DNA of 64,000 nucleotides from Gemmatimonadota bacterium (GCA_040388535.1 JAZKBR010000001.1:269764-333763); one strand, 5' to 3'. Positions 26,373-35,438 are shown, counted from the first letter of the stretch. Translations and numbers: made by a program. The notes: generated by a model not told the origin, from the sequence alone.

Positions 26373-28074
26373 GGACGCACGACCGAAGCAGCCCGGCTTC
26401 GCCACGCTGACGTCACCCAAGTGGCGCAGCGCGCTCGCGCGGTTCCGCCGCCGACCGGGTGACGCTCCACGGGGCCGGGGCATTCTCCTCTTCGTGGCCG
26501 CTGCCCTCTTCTTTGCGGCCGCGTTCTACATCGCGTGGCGCGTCGTCAGCTACTTCAAGGGCGTGCCGGAAATCGGCACTCCGCTCGCCGGCAAACTCCT
26601 CGGGATGGCATTCCTCTCCTTCATCTCGATTCTGCTGCTGTCGAATCTCGTCTCGTCGCTGTCGACATTCTTCCTCGCGAAGGACCTCGACATGCTGGTC
26701 GCGGCGCCGGTGGACTGGGGTCGCTTCTACCTCGCCAAGCTCGGCGAAACCATCATCCACTCGTCGTGGATGGTCGCCCTGCTCGCCGTGCCACTGCTCG
26801 CCGCCTACAGTGTGGTCTGGGGTGGCGGCTGGCTCTTCCCGATCGTGGCCATCGGCGCGCTGTTGCCGCTGTTCATCATCCCGGGCGTGATCGGCTCGGC
26901 CGTGACGATGGTGCTCGTCAATGTGTTTCCCGCACGACGCGCGCGGGATCTCCTTGGCCTCGTCACCATCGTCGCCGTCGGTGCCCTGGTTGTAGCGCTG
27001 CGACTCCTCCGCCCCGAACAGCTGGCGCGCCCCGAGGGATTCCAGTCGCTGGTCGATTTCATCGCGGTGCTGCGCACGCCCAGCTCGGCGCTGCTCCCGA
27101 GCGAGTGGGCCAGCAGCATGCTGATGAACTGGCTGACGCGCGTGGGCGACCCGCTGCCGATCGCCCTGCTCTGGACCACGGCAGGTGCATTCATCGTCAT
27201 CGGGGCGTCGATCCACCGCCGGCTCTATGTGTCAGGCTTCGCGCGGGCGCAGGAGGGCGCGGAAGAGTTCGTCCGTGGTGCGCGCTGGGACGGCATCGCG
27301 CGGCGGTTCCTGCGTGGCATGTCGCCGATCCGCCGGGAGTTCATCCTCAAGGACCTGCGGCTCTTCTTCCGCGACAGTACGCAGTGGAGCCAGCTCATCC
27401 TGCTCGGCGTGCTGGTGATGGTCTACCTCTTCAACATCCGGGCGTTGCCGCTCTTCACCGGCGAACAGGTGCCGCTCCTCCTGGTCACGTTGATCGTCTT
27501 CCTGAATCAGGGGCTGGCCGGCTTCGTGATTGCGGCCGTGGCCGCGCGCTTCATCTTCCCGTCGGTGTCGCTCGAGGGTCGCCTGCTCTGGCTGTTGCGG
27601 TCGAGCCCACTCGATCCTGGGACCATGCTCCGGAGCAAGTACCTGGTCGGCGTGCTGCCGCTGCTGCTCCTGGCCCTTGGGCTCACGATTACCACCAACA
27701 CGCTGCTTCGCGCCGACACCTTCATGATGCTTGTGAGCGTCGGTACCGTGCTCGGCTATACCCTGGCCATTGGCGGCCTGGCGCTCGGGATCGGGACGCT
27801 CTATCCGCAATTCGACAGCGAGAATGCGGCGCAGATACCGACTTCGTTCGGCGGGCTGGTGTTCATGCTGCTGGCGGTGGCGCTGCTCGCCGCGGTCGTC
27901 ATCATCGAGGCGCTGCCGGTGATCCAGCACCTGCGCGCGACGCAGGACCATACTGGTGGCGGGCCCGACGCCCTGGGCTGGGCCTGCCTTGGTATCGTGG
28001 CGGTGCTTTGCGCATTGGCCGGTGTGATTCCACTCGGCCTGGCCCGGAAGCGACTGCTGCAGCTCGAAGCCTGA
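26356..28074 (+). CDS. ABC exporter permease
   Basis: The 572-residue protein has about twelve hydrophobic segments in two halves. They are separated by a cytoplasmic stretch (about residues 300-350; RGMSPIRREFILKDLRLFFR). It resembles large exporter permeases of the putative ABC exporter class. The frame is open from 26239, but the upstream part lies within the ATPase gene. ATG 26356 (MPSLAEDARPK) gives a plausible N-terminus before the first helix. It works with the preceding ATPase. The substrate cannot be inferred. Confidence 0.82.
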   Translation: MPSLAEDARPKQPGFATLTSPKWRSALARFRRRPGDAPRGRGILLFVAAALFFAAAFYIAWRVVSYFKGVPEIGTPLAGKLLGMAFLSFISILLLSNLVSSLSTFFLAKDLDMLVAAPVDWGRFYLAKLGETIIHSSWMVALLAVPLLAAYSVVWGGGWLFPIVAIGALLPLFIIPGVIGSAVTMVLVNVFPARRARDLLGLVTIVAVGALVVALRLLRPEQLARPEGFQSLVDFIAVLRTPSSALLPSEWASSMLMNWLTRVGDPLPIALLWTTAGAFIVIGASIHRRLYVSGFARAQEGAEEFVRGARWDGIARRFLRGMSPIRREFILKDLRLFFRDSTQWSQLILLGVLVMVYLFNIRALPLFTGEQVPLLLVTLIVFLNQGLAGFVIAAVAARFIFPSVSLEGRLLWLLRSSPLDPGTMLRSKYLVGVLPLLLLALGLTITTNTLLRADTFMMLVSVGTVLGYTLAIGGLALGIGTLYPQFDSENAAQIPTSFGGLVFMLLAVALLAAVVIIEALPVIQHLRATQDHTGGGPDALGWACLGIVAVLCALAGVIPLGLARKRLLQLEA

Positions 28075-28140
28075 CGCGGATTCCCGACCCCGCGCGCACT
28101 CTAAGGTCACTCGGCGACAACCACCCACTCCCGAATATGC

Positions 28141-28175
28141 CAACTGCGACCCGGCACCCTGCCTGGTCGCAGTTG
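28141..28175. terminator. 11-bp stem-loop between the ABC permease and the lipoprotein gene
   Basis: CAACTGCGACC and GGTCGCAGTTG pair perfectly around a 13-base loop, followed by CCGTTTCAC. It may end the ABC transcript, although the T-run is short, or form part of the 5' leader of the lipoprotein gene 24 bases further on. Confidence 0.5.
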
Positions 28176-28198
28176 CCGTTTCACTCCGGGAGGATGCG

Positions 28199-29422
28199 AT
28201 GTTCCGCCGCCTGTCCTGTTTCACCGCAGTGGTGCTGTTCGGCGCCTGCGCCGATCACGACACCACGACCCTGCCCCACACCCCGCTCGCGAGCCCTGCT
28301 GCGCCCACCGTCGCGATGACGGCGCGGGAGCGGCTCGCGATGCGCCTGGCGACCGCGCTCGCCGACCCGTCCACTCGCGCGACGCTGGCGCGACGACTCG
28401 CGCGATCACATGCACCGGAAGGGAAGCTGCAATTCCAGGCGCTGGTGCGCGCCGACGAAGGCGCTCTGCTCGCGACGCTCGCGCGGCAGGGGGCGACGAG
28501 CGTCAGCGAGCTGCTGGCCGACCTCACCGCCGCGCGGAATCTCGAAATCTACCTGCCGGTCGAAGCCCAGCGTGCCGCGTGGCACGGCAGCACCGACTAC
28601 CTCGTGGCAACTCAGGAACGGGATGGCGATGCGCCGGTCGCGTTCGATGCGAGCGGTCGACGCTCGGTACTCGACGCCGCACGCCCGCCGGCAACGCCGG
28701 TGATCGCACTGGTGCCTCAGGAGACCGACTTCACCAGTGGACGACCCGCGCTCGCCATGAGCTGCTATGACATGTGCACGCCGAGCGAGGGTGGGAGTGG
28801 CGGGAGTGGCGGCGGCGGCACCAGCGCCCCGGCCGGAGCCACCGGGCTGATGCTGACCCAGAGCCACTTCGACGACTACTACGAGAGCTGGATCAAGGGG
28901 AAGCCCGAGTTCGAGTATCACGTCTATGGGGTGGGAGATGGCGGCGAAGCGGTCCAGCTTGCCTGCACCGGGGAACACAGCGGCGGGAGTTACATCTGGG
29001 ACCAGAATGAACTCGACTGGCGCGGCAGCGCGATGCTGCTCACGGAAAGCGATCGCGCCGCCTACGAGACCAGGCATCCCGGCTCGCCGGTGCGCATCGT
29101 CGCCTACGAGGACGATGACGAAGCGTGCGTCCCGCGCGTCGACGGGAGTCGCGTCACCACACTGCTCTCCGCGGTCGACGCGGCCTACAAGTCGGTCACC
29201 AGCGGCAAGGTCGAGCCGTGGCTCTATCGCGGCATCAAGGCAGCACCATCAGTCTTCGCGCTGCTCCGCGCCGTGCGCAACATCATCACCACCAGCGATG
29301 ACCTGATCGGCACCGCTGTCGAAGCCACCGTGGCCGGCAGCGCCCCGGAGGGTGCCAACTGGACGATCAAGACGGATGGGACGCGGACGACGGGGTGGTT
29401 TACGACGGTGTATCAGCACTGA
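28199..29422 (+). CDS. Predicted lipoprotein of unknown function
   Basis: The 407-residue protein begins MFRRLSCFTAVVLFGACADH, a lipoprotein signal with lipobox FGAC (Cys 17). An alanine/arginine-rich helical region (about 40-130) is followed by a glycine/serine linker (about 198-210) and a domain with an acidic, aromatic character (HFDDYYESWIKGKPEFEYHV). CYDMC, LACTGEH and DEACVP give cysteines that could form disulfides. GGGAGG stands five bases before the ATG. No domain is recognised. The gene is followed by a heptamer repeat and the convergent ccm operon. Confidence 0.7.
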   Translation: MFRRLSCFTAVVLFGACADHDTTTLPHTPLASPAAPTVAMTARERLAMRLATALADPSTRATLARRLARSHAPEGKLQFQALVRADEGALLATLARQGATSVSELLADLTAARNLEIYLPVEAQRAAWHGSTDYLVATQERDGDAPVAFDASGRRSVLDAARPPATPVIALVPQETDFTSGRPALAMSCYDMCTPSEGGSGGSGGGGTSAPAGATGLMLTQSHFDDYYESWIKGKPEFEYHVYGVGDGGEAVQLACTGEHSGGSYIWDQNELDWRGSAMLLTESDRAAYETRHPGSPVRIVAYEDDDEACVPRVDGSRVTTLLSAVDAAYKSVTSGKVEPWLYRGIKAAPSVFALLRAVRNIITTSDDLIGTAVEATVAGSAPEGANWTIKTDGTRTTGWFTTVYQH

Positions 29423-29424
29423 AA

Positions 29425-29557
29425 GATGATGGATGATGGATGATGGATGATGGATGATGGATGACAGATGACGGATGACGGACGGAACGGGTCGCCGTCG
29501 GCGAACCAGCAACCCACTTCGCGCCCCTCCCTTCTCCATCATCCATCATCCATCATC
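29425..29557. repeat. Heptamer inverted-arm element, locus 2
   Basis: Eight tandem heptamers (five GATGATG, then GATGACA, GATGACG, GATGACG; 29425-29480) face three inverse heptamers (CATCATC, 29537-29557). The centre has no TGTCA-type core, unlike loci 1 and 3. It starts two bases after the stop of the lipoprotein gene and lies between two convergent genes. Confidence 0.75.
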
Positions 29558-29566
29558 CCAATTCAC

Positions 29567-29968
29567 TCACCCCGTCGCGCATCCGCAGCTCTCGCAGAAT
29601 TTTGCGTTGGCAGGGAGTCGGGCGCCGCATTGGGTGCAGAACGCCCCACCTGTCTGCGTCGCCACACGCTCGGCAATCAGCGCCTCGACCCGGTCGCTCG
29701 CGACCGAGTCGTCGGCGAGGGTCACCAACGCCGCTGCAGTGTAGCGAGCGTGGAGCGAGGTATAGTCGGCATCGGAGAGCTTGCCGGTGGCGCGGTCGAA
29801 TTCGATCTCCTTGAGCGCCAGGAGCGCCTGACCACGCGCCGTTTCCTCAGGCTCCGGGATGTCGGCGAGTTCGGGTGCTGCAGCGGTGGGAAAGAGAATC
29901 GGCTCGAGTACCAGCCAGAGCAGTGCCGCGCCGACAACCCCGGCTGCAATCGCTTCAAGCAGGATCAC
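29567..29968 (-). CDS. Membrane-anchored zinc-ribbon protein of the ccm operon
   Basis: The 133-residue protein has one N-terminal membrane helix (about 5-25). A helical CcmI-like middle follows (ALLALKEIEFDRATGKLSDA, about 48-67). A C-terminal zinc ribbon carries FCTQCGARLPANAKFCESCG (two CxxC pairs). Its start overlaps the ccmH stop as ATGA. The helical middle resembles the segment seen in CcmI-type proteins, suggesting help in apocytochrome handling, but the zinc ribbon is not part of classical CcmI. Function is inferred from context. Confidence 0.7.
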   Translation of the reverse strand: MILLEAIAAGVVGAALLWLVLEPILFPTAAAPELADIPEPEETARGQALLALKEIEFDRATGKLSDADYTSLHARYTAAALVTLADDSVASDRVEALIAERVATQTGGAFCTQCGARLPANAKFCESCGCATG

Positions 29969-30579
29969 GAGTCAACCTCATCGAGCGCACGACGGAGCCG
30001 CTCTAGCGAATCCGCATCGGGCGCGGGCGCCGGGGCCATCGCGAGTGCCTCATCGGCCTTGGCGGCGGCGAGCACCGTCTCGCCCCGGCGGCGCGAGAGC
30101 CACGCCGCGAGCGCGAGGCCCACGGCGGCCACGGTGAGCCCCGGCACCAGGTACCCTGCCAGGTTGAAGCCGGTGGGCACCGGCGCCATCAGCATCTTCT
30201 CCCCTTCCCGCGCCACGAACGACGCCACGATCTGTTCCGGCGTCTGCTTCGCGAGCACCATCGCCACGATTTCCTTGTGGAGCGCTGGCGAGTAGGTGCA
30301 GGTGAAGTCCGTGGTCCGGCAGGTGTAGATGTCGAGGGTGCAGCCGCAGGTGCAATGGAGTCGGCGTTCGATGCCGAGCACCGTCGGGTCGTTGTCCATC
30401 GCGGTGATCGCTTCCTGCGGTCGACCGGCGAGCCACGGCTCCGCCAGCCGGTCGGCGGCAGCAATCGAATCCTTGGGAAGAACCTTCATCACGTCCTGTC
30501 CGAGGAGCTGCTGCGCCGCAAGCGGCACCGCGAGCATCGCTGCGCCGCCGAGGAGTTCCCGTCGGGTGAGCGGCCTCAT
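29965..30579 (-). CDS. ccmH: CcmH-like cytochrome c maturation protein with variant cysteine motif
   Basis: CcmH normally keeps the apocytochrome CXXCH thiols reduced through an LRCxxC motif. This 204-residue protein has a signal or anchor (about residues 7-27). The motif region reads RRLHCTCGCTLDIYTCRTTD, giving CxCxC rather than CxxC, with further cysteines just after. A C-terminal membrane helix (about 135-155) and a short cytoplasmic tail follow. The frame extends to 30666, but ATG 30579 overlaps the ccmF stop as ATGA and starts a signal-like MRPLTRRELLGG. Operon context supports the name; the active-site chemistry may differ. Confidence 0.78.
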   Translation of the reverse strand: MRPLTRRELLGGAAMLAVPLAAQQLLGQDVMKVLPKDSIAAADRLAEPWLAGRPQEAITAMDNDPTVLGIERRLHCTCGCTLDIYTCRTTDFTCTYSPALHKEIVAMVLAKQTPEQIVASFVAREGEKMLMAPVPTGFNLAGYLVPGLTVAAVGLALAAWLSRRRGETVLAAAKADEALAMAPAPAPDADSLERLRRALDEVDS

Positions 30580-32618
30580 TCGGCGACCCCGGCGAGCGGT
30601 ACGGCGTATCCTGCCTGCACTGCCGCCCGGCGACGCGGTGTGCGCACCTGCGCGCCGCCCGGCCACATCGTGATCAGGCCGCCAAGGGTCAGGATGGCCC
30701 CACCGATCCAGAACCAGACCACCAGCGGGTTGATGAGGATCGTGAAATTCGCGCGCTCGGTGCCATCGGGCGAGGAGCCGTAGACCACGTAGAGATCTTC
30801 GCGCAGATCAGTGCGGATGCCGACTTCGGTCGAAGGCTCGAACGTCGGATTGCCGAACGAATCGATGTGCTGGCGCTTCTCGGAGGTAATGGTGCCGAGT
30901 CGCTTGCCATCACGCGAGACATCCAGGGTCGCGGCCGACACGCGCCGATTGAGCGCGGCGTACTGCGACACGCCGATATGCGTGAGCTTGTAGATCGAAC
31001 CGTAGGGCGAGCGCACCGTGGTGCTCTCACCCGGCGAGAGCGTCACGCTGGTCTTCACCTGAAACGCGAGTCCCGTGAACGCGACGAAATAGACGACCAC
31101 ACCGATGTGCACGATGTAACCGCCGTAGCGCCGGCGATTGCGGGCGACGAGGTGCCCGAGCGCCAGCAAGGGTGATTCGGCGTGCATCGTCATCCGGGCG
31201 CGAATGCCGCGATAGAACTCCTGCAACACCGTCCCCACCACGAAGCCCGCGAGCGCCAGCGTCATCAGCGGATAGCCGTCGTGCAGACCGCGCGCGTAGG
31301 CGATCCCGCCGGTCAGCAGGAAGGCGGCCGTGGGCACGATGAACTGGCGTCGCAGATTCGCGGCCGACGCCTTGCGCCACGCGATGAGCGGGCCGACACC
31401 GGTGAGGAAGAGCAGGAAGAGGCCCAGCGGCACATTAACGCGATTGAAGAAGATCGGACCCACCGAGATCTTCACGCCGCGCACCGCTTCGGAGACGATC
31501 GGAAAGAGCGTGCCCCACAGCACCGAGAAGGCGATGCCGACCAGCGCCAGGTTGTTGAAGAGGAACGCCGCCTCACGGCTCACCAGCGACTCGAGCTCGA
31601 CATCGGCCTTGAGCGACGGCCAGCGGGTGTACAGCAGGGTGAACGAGGCAATCGCGGTGACGAGCAGGAACGCGAGGAAGAACGAGCCGACATCAGACTG
31701 GGTGAACGAGTGCACCGATGCGATCACCCCCGAGCGAGTGATGAAGGTGCCGAACACCGAGAGCAGGTAGGTGCCGAGCATCAGCGACAGGTTCCAGCGC
31801 TTCAGCATCCCGCGCTTTTCCTGGATCATCACCGAATGCAGGAAGGCCGTCAGCGTGAGCCACGGGTGGAACGAGGCATTCTCCACCGGATCCCAGGCCC
31901 AGACGCCACCCCACCCCAGTTCGACATAGGCCCACCACATCCCGATGGTGATCCCGATCGAGAGGAAGAGCCACGAGGCGAGAGCCCACTTTCGCATCGC
32001 GATGATCCAGCCGGCATCGAGCGTGCGCGACAGGAGCGCCGCGATCGCGAACGCGAACGGCACGGTCAGCGAGATGTAACCGAGATAGAGCATCGGCGGG
32101 TGCATCACCATGCCGGGATTCTGCAGCTGCGGATTGAGGCCGCGGCCGTCCGGTGGTGTGAACGCGAGGCGCTCGAAGGGATTCGCGTGTTCCCCGAAGA
32201 GCATCACCGAGATGAAGAACGCCGCGACCAGCCCGGTCACGCCAGCGACATACGGCAGCAGGTGTTTGTGTCGCGTCGACGTCAGCGCCTGCGCCAGCGC
32301 GCCGAAGATGCCGAGCACCACGGCCCAGAAGAGCAGCGAGCCCTTCTGTCCGGCCCAGAACGCCGAGATCAGGTAGTAGTCGGGGAGATTGCGCGAAGTG
32401 TACGACGCCACGTACTCGATATTGAAGTCGTGGGTGAAGATCCCCTTCCAGAGGGCAGCGGCAGCGACGAGGAGCGCACCACAGATCGCGTAACTGCCGC
32501 GGGTAATGCTGAGCGCGAGGGCCGGGCGATCGTGCCAGCGCCCGAAGAACGCGAGCCCCGCGCTCCAGAGGCCGAGAAGAAAAGCCGCCCAGAGTGCGAA
32601 CGATCCAAGCAGGGTCAT
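30576..32618 (-). CDS. ccmF: Cytochrome c haem lyase subunit CcmF
   Basis: CcmF attaches haem from CcmE to apocytochrome c in the membrane. The 680-residue protein has many hydrophobic helices and the periplasmic tryptophan-rich WWD loop GWGGVWAWDPVENAS (about residues 225-240). Other family segments include PPMLYLGYISLTVPFAFAIA and LGTYLLSVFGTFITRSG. The frame is open to 32684; the start at ATG 32618 (MTLLGSFALW) fits the family and lies seven bases after the ccmE stop. It overlaps ccmH by four bases. Confidence 0.95.
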   Translation of the reverse strand: MTLLGSFALWAAFLLGLWSAGLAFFGRWHDRPALALSITRGSYAICGALLVAAAALWKGIFTHDFNIEYVASYTSRNLPDYYLISAFWAGQKGSLLFWAVVLGIFGALAQALTSTRHKHLLPYVAGVTGLVAAFFISVMLFGEHANPFERLAFTPPDGRGLNPQLQNPGMVMHPPMLYLGYISLTVPFAFAIAALLSRTLDAGWIIAMRKWALASWLFLSIGITIGMWWAYVELGWGGVWAWDPVENASFHPWLTLTAFLHSVMIQEKRGMLKRWNLSLMLGTYLLSVFGTFITRSGVIASVHSFTQSDVGSFFLAFLLVTAIASFTLLYTRWPSLKADVELESLVSREAAFLFNNLALVGIAFSVLWGTLFPIVSEAVRGVKISVGPIFFNRVNVPLGLFLLFLTGVGPLIAWRKASAANLRRQFIVPTAAFLLTGGIAYARGLHDGYPLMTLALAGFVVGTVLQEFYRGIRARMTMHAESPLLALGHLVARNRRRYGGYIVHIGVVVYFVAFTGLAFQVKTSVTLSPGESTTVRSPYGSIYKLTHIGVSQYAALNRRVSAATLDVSRDGKRLGTITSEKRQHIDSFGNPTFEPSTEVGIRTDLREDLYVVYGSSPDGTERANFTILINPLVVWFWIGGAILTLGGLITMWPGGAQVRTPRRRAAVQAGYAVPLAGVAE

Positions 32619-32625
32619 GGGATGC

Positions 32626-33051
32626 TCAGGCCTTCTTGCCTTGTGCGTCCCACACGGCTTCGTACCGCGAGCCGCACTTCGCAATCACATCGGTAGCGTG
32701 GAAGACGTGGTCTCGGCCGAACTTCCCCTCGACGACGACATCGATGTCGTTGGCGTCGGTAAAGGTGTCGGGCACATCACCAACATAGGTCACCGGAAAG
32801 GTCTGGCCGCCGTCGCTGATCTTGAAGTCGACGCGGCGTGCGCTGGGGTCGCGACTGATGGACCCGCGCACGACCTTGGCACTCACCTTGAGACCGAGAT
32901 TGTAGAAGGTGGAATCCGCCGTGGTCTTCTCGACGAGTTGTGTCGGCGTGAGGAAGTAGGTTCCGGTCGCCTTGACGCCTTCCGAGATCAGGAGCACCAC
33001 GGCCCCGACGATCACCACCGCCCCGAGGGCAAAGCGCGTTCCCGGCTTCAT
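32626..33051 (-). CDS. ccmE: Haem chaperone CcmE, cysteine (CXXXY) type
   Basis: CcmE carries haem covalently on the periplasmic side. The 141-residue protein has an N-terminal membrane anchor (about 6-24) and the OB-fold core (YFLTPTQLVEK, VDFKISDGGQTFPVTYVGD, VVVEGKF). The haem-binding residue, histidine in most bacteria (HxxxY), is a cysteine here: AKCGSRYEAVW, a CXXXY motif as reported from some archaea and Desulfovibrio. It is first of the visible ccm genes. CcmA, B, C, D and G are not in the window. Confidence 0.92.
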   Translation of the reverse strand: MKPGTRFALGAVVIVGAVVLLISEGVKATGTYFLTPTQLVEKTTADSTFYNLGLKVSAKVVRGSISRDPSARRVDFKISDGGQTFPVTYVGDVPDTFTDANDIDVVVEGKFGRDHVFHATDVIAKCGSRYEAVWDAQGKKA

Positions 33052-33118
33052 GAAGAACTCCTTAGTGACTGCATCCCGAAAGATACCCCACCACTGCTGA
33101 CGATGCAGTGCCGGAGCG

Positions 33119-34576
33119 TTACGCTTCCCCGGCCCACGTCAGCGCGGCACGCACTGCCCGCCGCCATTCGCTTCGGCGGGCTTCGCGCCAGGTGGAGTCG
33201 CTCTTTGGATTGAAAATGGTGATACCACCCAGTGCGGCCGCCGGTGGCAGCGCCCCGCCGATACCGAGGGCGGCGAGCCGTGCGGCGCCATAGGCCGTGA
33301 GTTCCACTCCGGCCGGTCGCTCCACCGGTAGGCCGAGCAGGTCCGCCTGGGTCTGCATCAGCCAGTCGTTACTTGCGGCCCCACCGTCGACACGCAGCGT
33401 GGTCACACCACCCATCGCCTCGACCAGATCGCAGGTGCCGTGCGCGATGGCCTCGAGTGTCGCGCGTGCGATGTGCGCCCGCGTGGTGCCACGCGTCAGG
33501 CCGGTGATCGTCCCGCGCGCTTCGGCGTTCCAGTACGGAGCCCCGAGTCCGGTGAAGGCGGGTACCAGCACGACACCACCGCTGTCGGGAACGCTCGCCG
33601 CGAGCGCGGCCGTGTCGCTCGCCCGTTCGATGAGACCGAGTCCGTCACGCAACCACTGCACCGCCGCACCCGCGACGAAGACGCTTCCCTCGAGCGCCCA
33701 CCCGATGCCGCCACTCGCGTTCGCCGCAATCGTCGCGAGGATGCCATCGCCGGGAACTGGCGGGAGATCATCCCCGGTGTAGCGCAGCAGAAACGCGCCG
33801 GTGCCATAGGTGATCTTCGCCGCCCCCGCTGTCACGCATCCTTGCCCGAAGAGCGCGGCCTGCTGATCTCCAGCGAGGCCAGCGATCGGGATCTCGGTTC
33901 CGAACCATTCCGGCAGCGTCACTCCCACTACTCCCGCGCTGGGCACCAACCGCGGCAGGATTTGCGGAGGGACTCCGAAGAGTTCGAGCAGGTCGGCATC
34001 CCAGGTGCCAGTGCGCAGATCTGCGAGTAGCGTGCGCGAGGCGTTCGTCGGATCAGTGACGTGGAGTCCGCCAGTCAGCCGGGCGACCAGCCAGCTTTCC
34101 ACTGTGCCCACGGCGAGTTCTCCCGCGTCGGCCCGTCGCCGAATCACCGGGTCGGCCAGCAGCCATTCGAGTTTCGTCGCCGAGAAGTAGGGATCGAGGA
34201 GGAGGCCGGTGCGCTGGCGGAGGCGTGGCTCAAGGCCGCGTCCGCGCAGTTCGGCACAACGATCGGCGGTACGTCGGTCCTGCCACACGATCGCCCGGCC
34301 GATCGGCGCCAGCGTCGCGCGATCCCAGAGCACCAGCGTCTCACGCTGGTTCGTGATGCCGATCGCATCGATGGCCATCCCGGCCGCGGCAATCGCCTCC
34401 CGGGCCGCCCCAACCGTGGCCTGAACCAGAGATTCCGGGTCGTGCTCCACCTGCCCGGGAGCCGGGAAGAACTGGGGTATTTCGCGGTAGCCCCGCCCGG
34501 CGACCGAGCCATCTGGAGCGATCACGAGGGCGGTCGATCCGGTGGTGCCCTGATCGAGGGCGAGAATGGTCGGCAT
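33119..34576 (-). CDS. glpK: Glycerol kinase
   Basis: Glycerol kinase makes glycerol 3-phosphate from glycerol and ATP in the cytoplasm. The 485-residue protein starts MPTILALDQGTTGSTALVIA, the FGGY-family phosphate loop. It continues with ITNQRETLVLWDR, IVWQDRRTAD, the GLAGDQQAALFGQ segment, GTGAFLL and the C-terminal LRVDGGAASNDWLMQ motif. The frame is open to 34618, but the family N-terminus begins at ATG 34576. No glpF or glpD is adjacent. It is transcribed away from the crotonase gene; a weak hairpin (33092-33110) follows its stop. Confidence 0.93.
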   Translation of the reverse strand: MPTILALDQGTTGSTALVIAPDGSVAGRGYREIPQFFPAPGQVEHDPESLVQATVGAAREAIAAAGMAIDAIGITNQRETLVLWDRATLAPIGRAIVWQDRRTADRCAELRGRGLEPRLRQRTGLLLDPYFSATKLEWLLADPVIRRRADAGELAVGTVESWLVARLTGGLHVTDPTNASRTLLADLRTGTWDADLLELFGVPPQILPRLVPSAGVVGVTLPEWFGTEIPIAGLAGDQQAALFGQGCVTAGAAKITYGTGAFLLRYTGDDLPPVPGDGILATIAANASGGIGWALEGSVFVAGAAVQWLRDGLGLIERASDTAALAASVPDSGGVVLVPAFTGLGAPYWNAEARGTITGLTRGTTRAHIARATLEAIAHGTCDLVEAMGGVTTLRVDGGAASNDWLMQTQADLLGLPVERPAGVELTAYGAARLAALGIGGALPPAAALGGITIFNPKSDSTWREARRSEWRRAVRAALTWAGEA

Positions 34577-34647
34577 CGGAAGAAGGTACCGTCTCCGGGG
34601 GTGCCCCGCAGGCCGCACCGAGGGCCCCGATCCGCTATTTTACAGGG

Positions 34648-35433
34648 ATGACCTACACCACCCTTCTGTACGCCAAAGCCGAGGACGGAATCGCCACCGT
34701 CACGGTCAATCGCCCCGACAAGCTGAACGCCCTCAACGCGACGGTGATCAGCGAACTCGCCGCCGTCGCCGAGGCGATTGCCAATGATCGTTCGGTGCGT
34801 GGCGTGGTACTCACTGGTGCCGGGCCGAAGGCGTTCGTTGCCGGGGCCGACATCAGTGAACTTGCCATGGTCGATGGCGCGAGCGGTGCCGATCTCGCGG
34901 CCCGTGGTCAGGCCGCCTTCCGCGCGATCGAGCAGCTTGGCAAGCCGGTGATCGCGGCGGTCAACGGCTTCGCGCTTGGCGGTGGCTGCGAGCTCGCGAT
35001 GGCGTGTCACATCCGACTCGCCTCGCCCAACGCCAAGTTCGGTCAGCCCGAAGTGAAGCTTGGCCTGATCCCCGGTTACGGCGGCACCGTGCGTCTGCCA
35101 CGACTGGTTGGTCGTGGTCGCGCGCTCGAACTGCTGCTGACCGGCGCCGTCATCGACGCCGAAGAAGCCGCGCGCATCGGCCTGGTGAACCGGGTCGTGC
35201 CGGCAGAGCTGCTGCTCGAGACGGCGCACACAATGGTGCGCACCATTCTGGCGCAGGGGCCGCTCGCGGTGGCCCTCTGTCTGGAGACCGTGGATCGCGT
35301 GCTCGACACGACCATCGACAATGGCCTCGCGATCGAGGCGTCGATGTTCGGCCGTGCCTGCGCGAGCGACGACAAGCGCGAAGGCACGGCAGCGTTCCTG
35401 GAGAAGCGTCCCCCGGCATTCCGCGGGGAATAG
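34648..35433 (+). CDS. Enoyl-CoA hydratase/isomerase (crotonase family)
   Basis: The 261-residue protein should hydrate or isomerise acyl-CoA double bonds, probably in fatty-acid beta-oxidation. It has the oxyanion-hole segments FVAGADISELAMVDG (about 63-77) and NGFALGGGCELAMACHIRLA (about 109-128), the second catalytic Glu region GQPEVKLGLIPGYGGTVRLP (about 132-151) and the C-terminal REGTAAFLEKRPPAF. ACAGGG precedes the ATG. It is followed after five bases by recF and may share its promoter. Exact substrate is unknown. Confidence 0.93.
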   Translation: MTYTTLLYAKAEDGIATVTVNRPDKLNALNATVISELAAVAEAIANDRSVRGVVLTGAGPKAFVAGADISELAMVDGASGADLAARGQAAFRAIEQLGKPVIAAVNGFALGGGCELAMACHIRLASPNAKFGQPEVKLGLIPGYGGTVRLPRLVGRGRALELLLTGAVIDAEEAARIGLVNRVVPAELLLETAHTMVRTILAQGPLAVALCLETVDRVLDTTIDNGLAIEASMFGRACASDDKREGTAAFLEKRPPAFRGE

Positions 35434-35438
35434 CAGCG

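Noticed and set aside
26535-28319. 594-codon plus-strand frame overlapping the ABC permease
   Set aside because: Shadow in another frame; it lacks membrane helices and is Arg/Ala/His-rich, while the chosen frame gives a normal permease.
29425-29480. Possible CRISPR or microsatellite coding repeat
   Set aside because: Units are only 7 bp without spacers, and no cas genes are present; it is a tandem heptamer repeat.
31182-32696. 504-codon plus-strand frame
   Set aside because: Antisense to ccmF; composition is typical of a shadow frame.
34004-35438. Long upstream extension of the recF and glpK frames
   Set aside because: The extensions run through the neighbouring genes in other frames; family N-termini fix the starts at 35439 and 34576.
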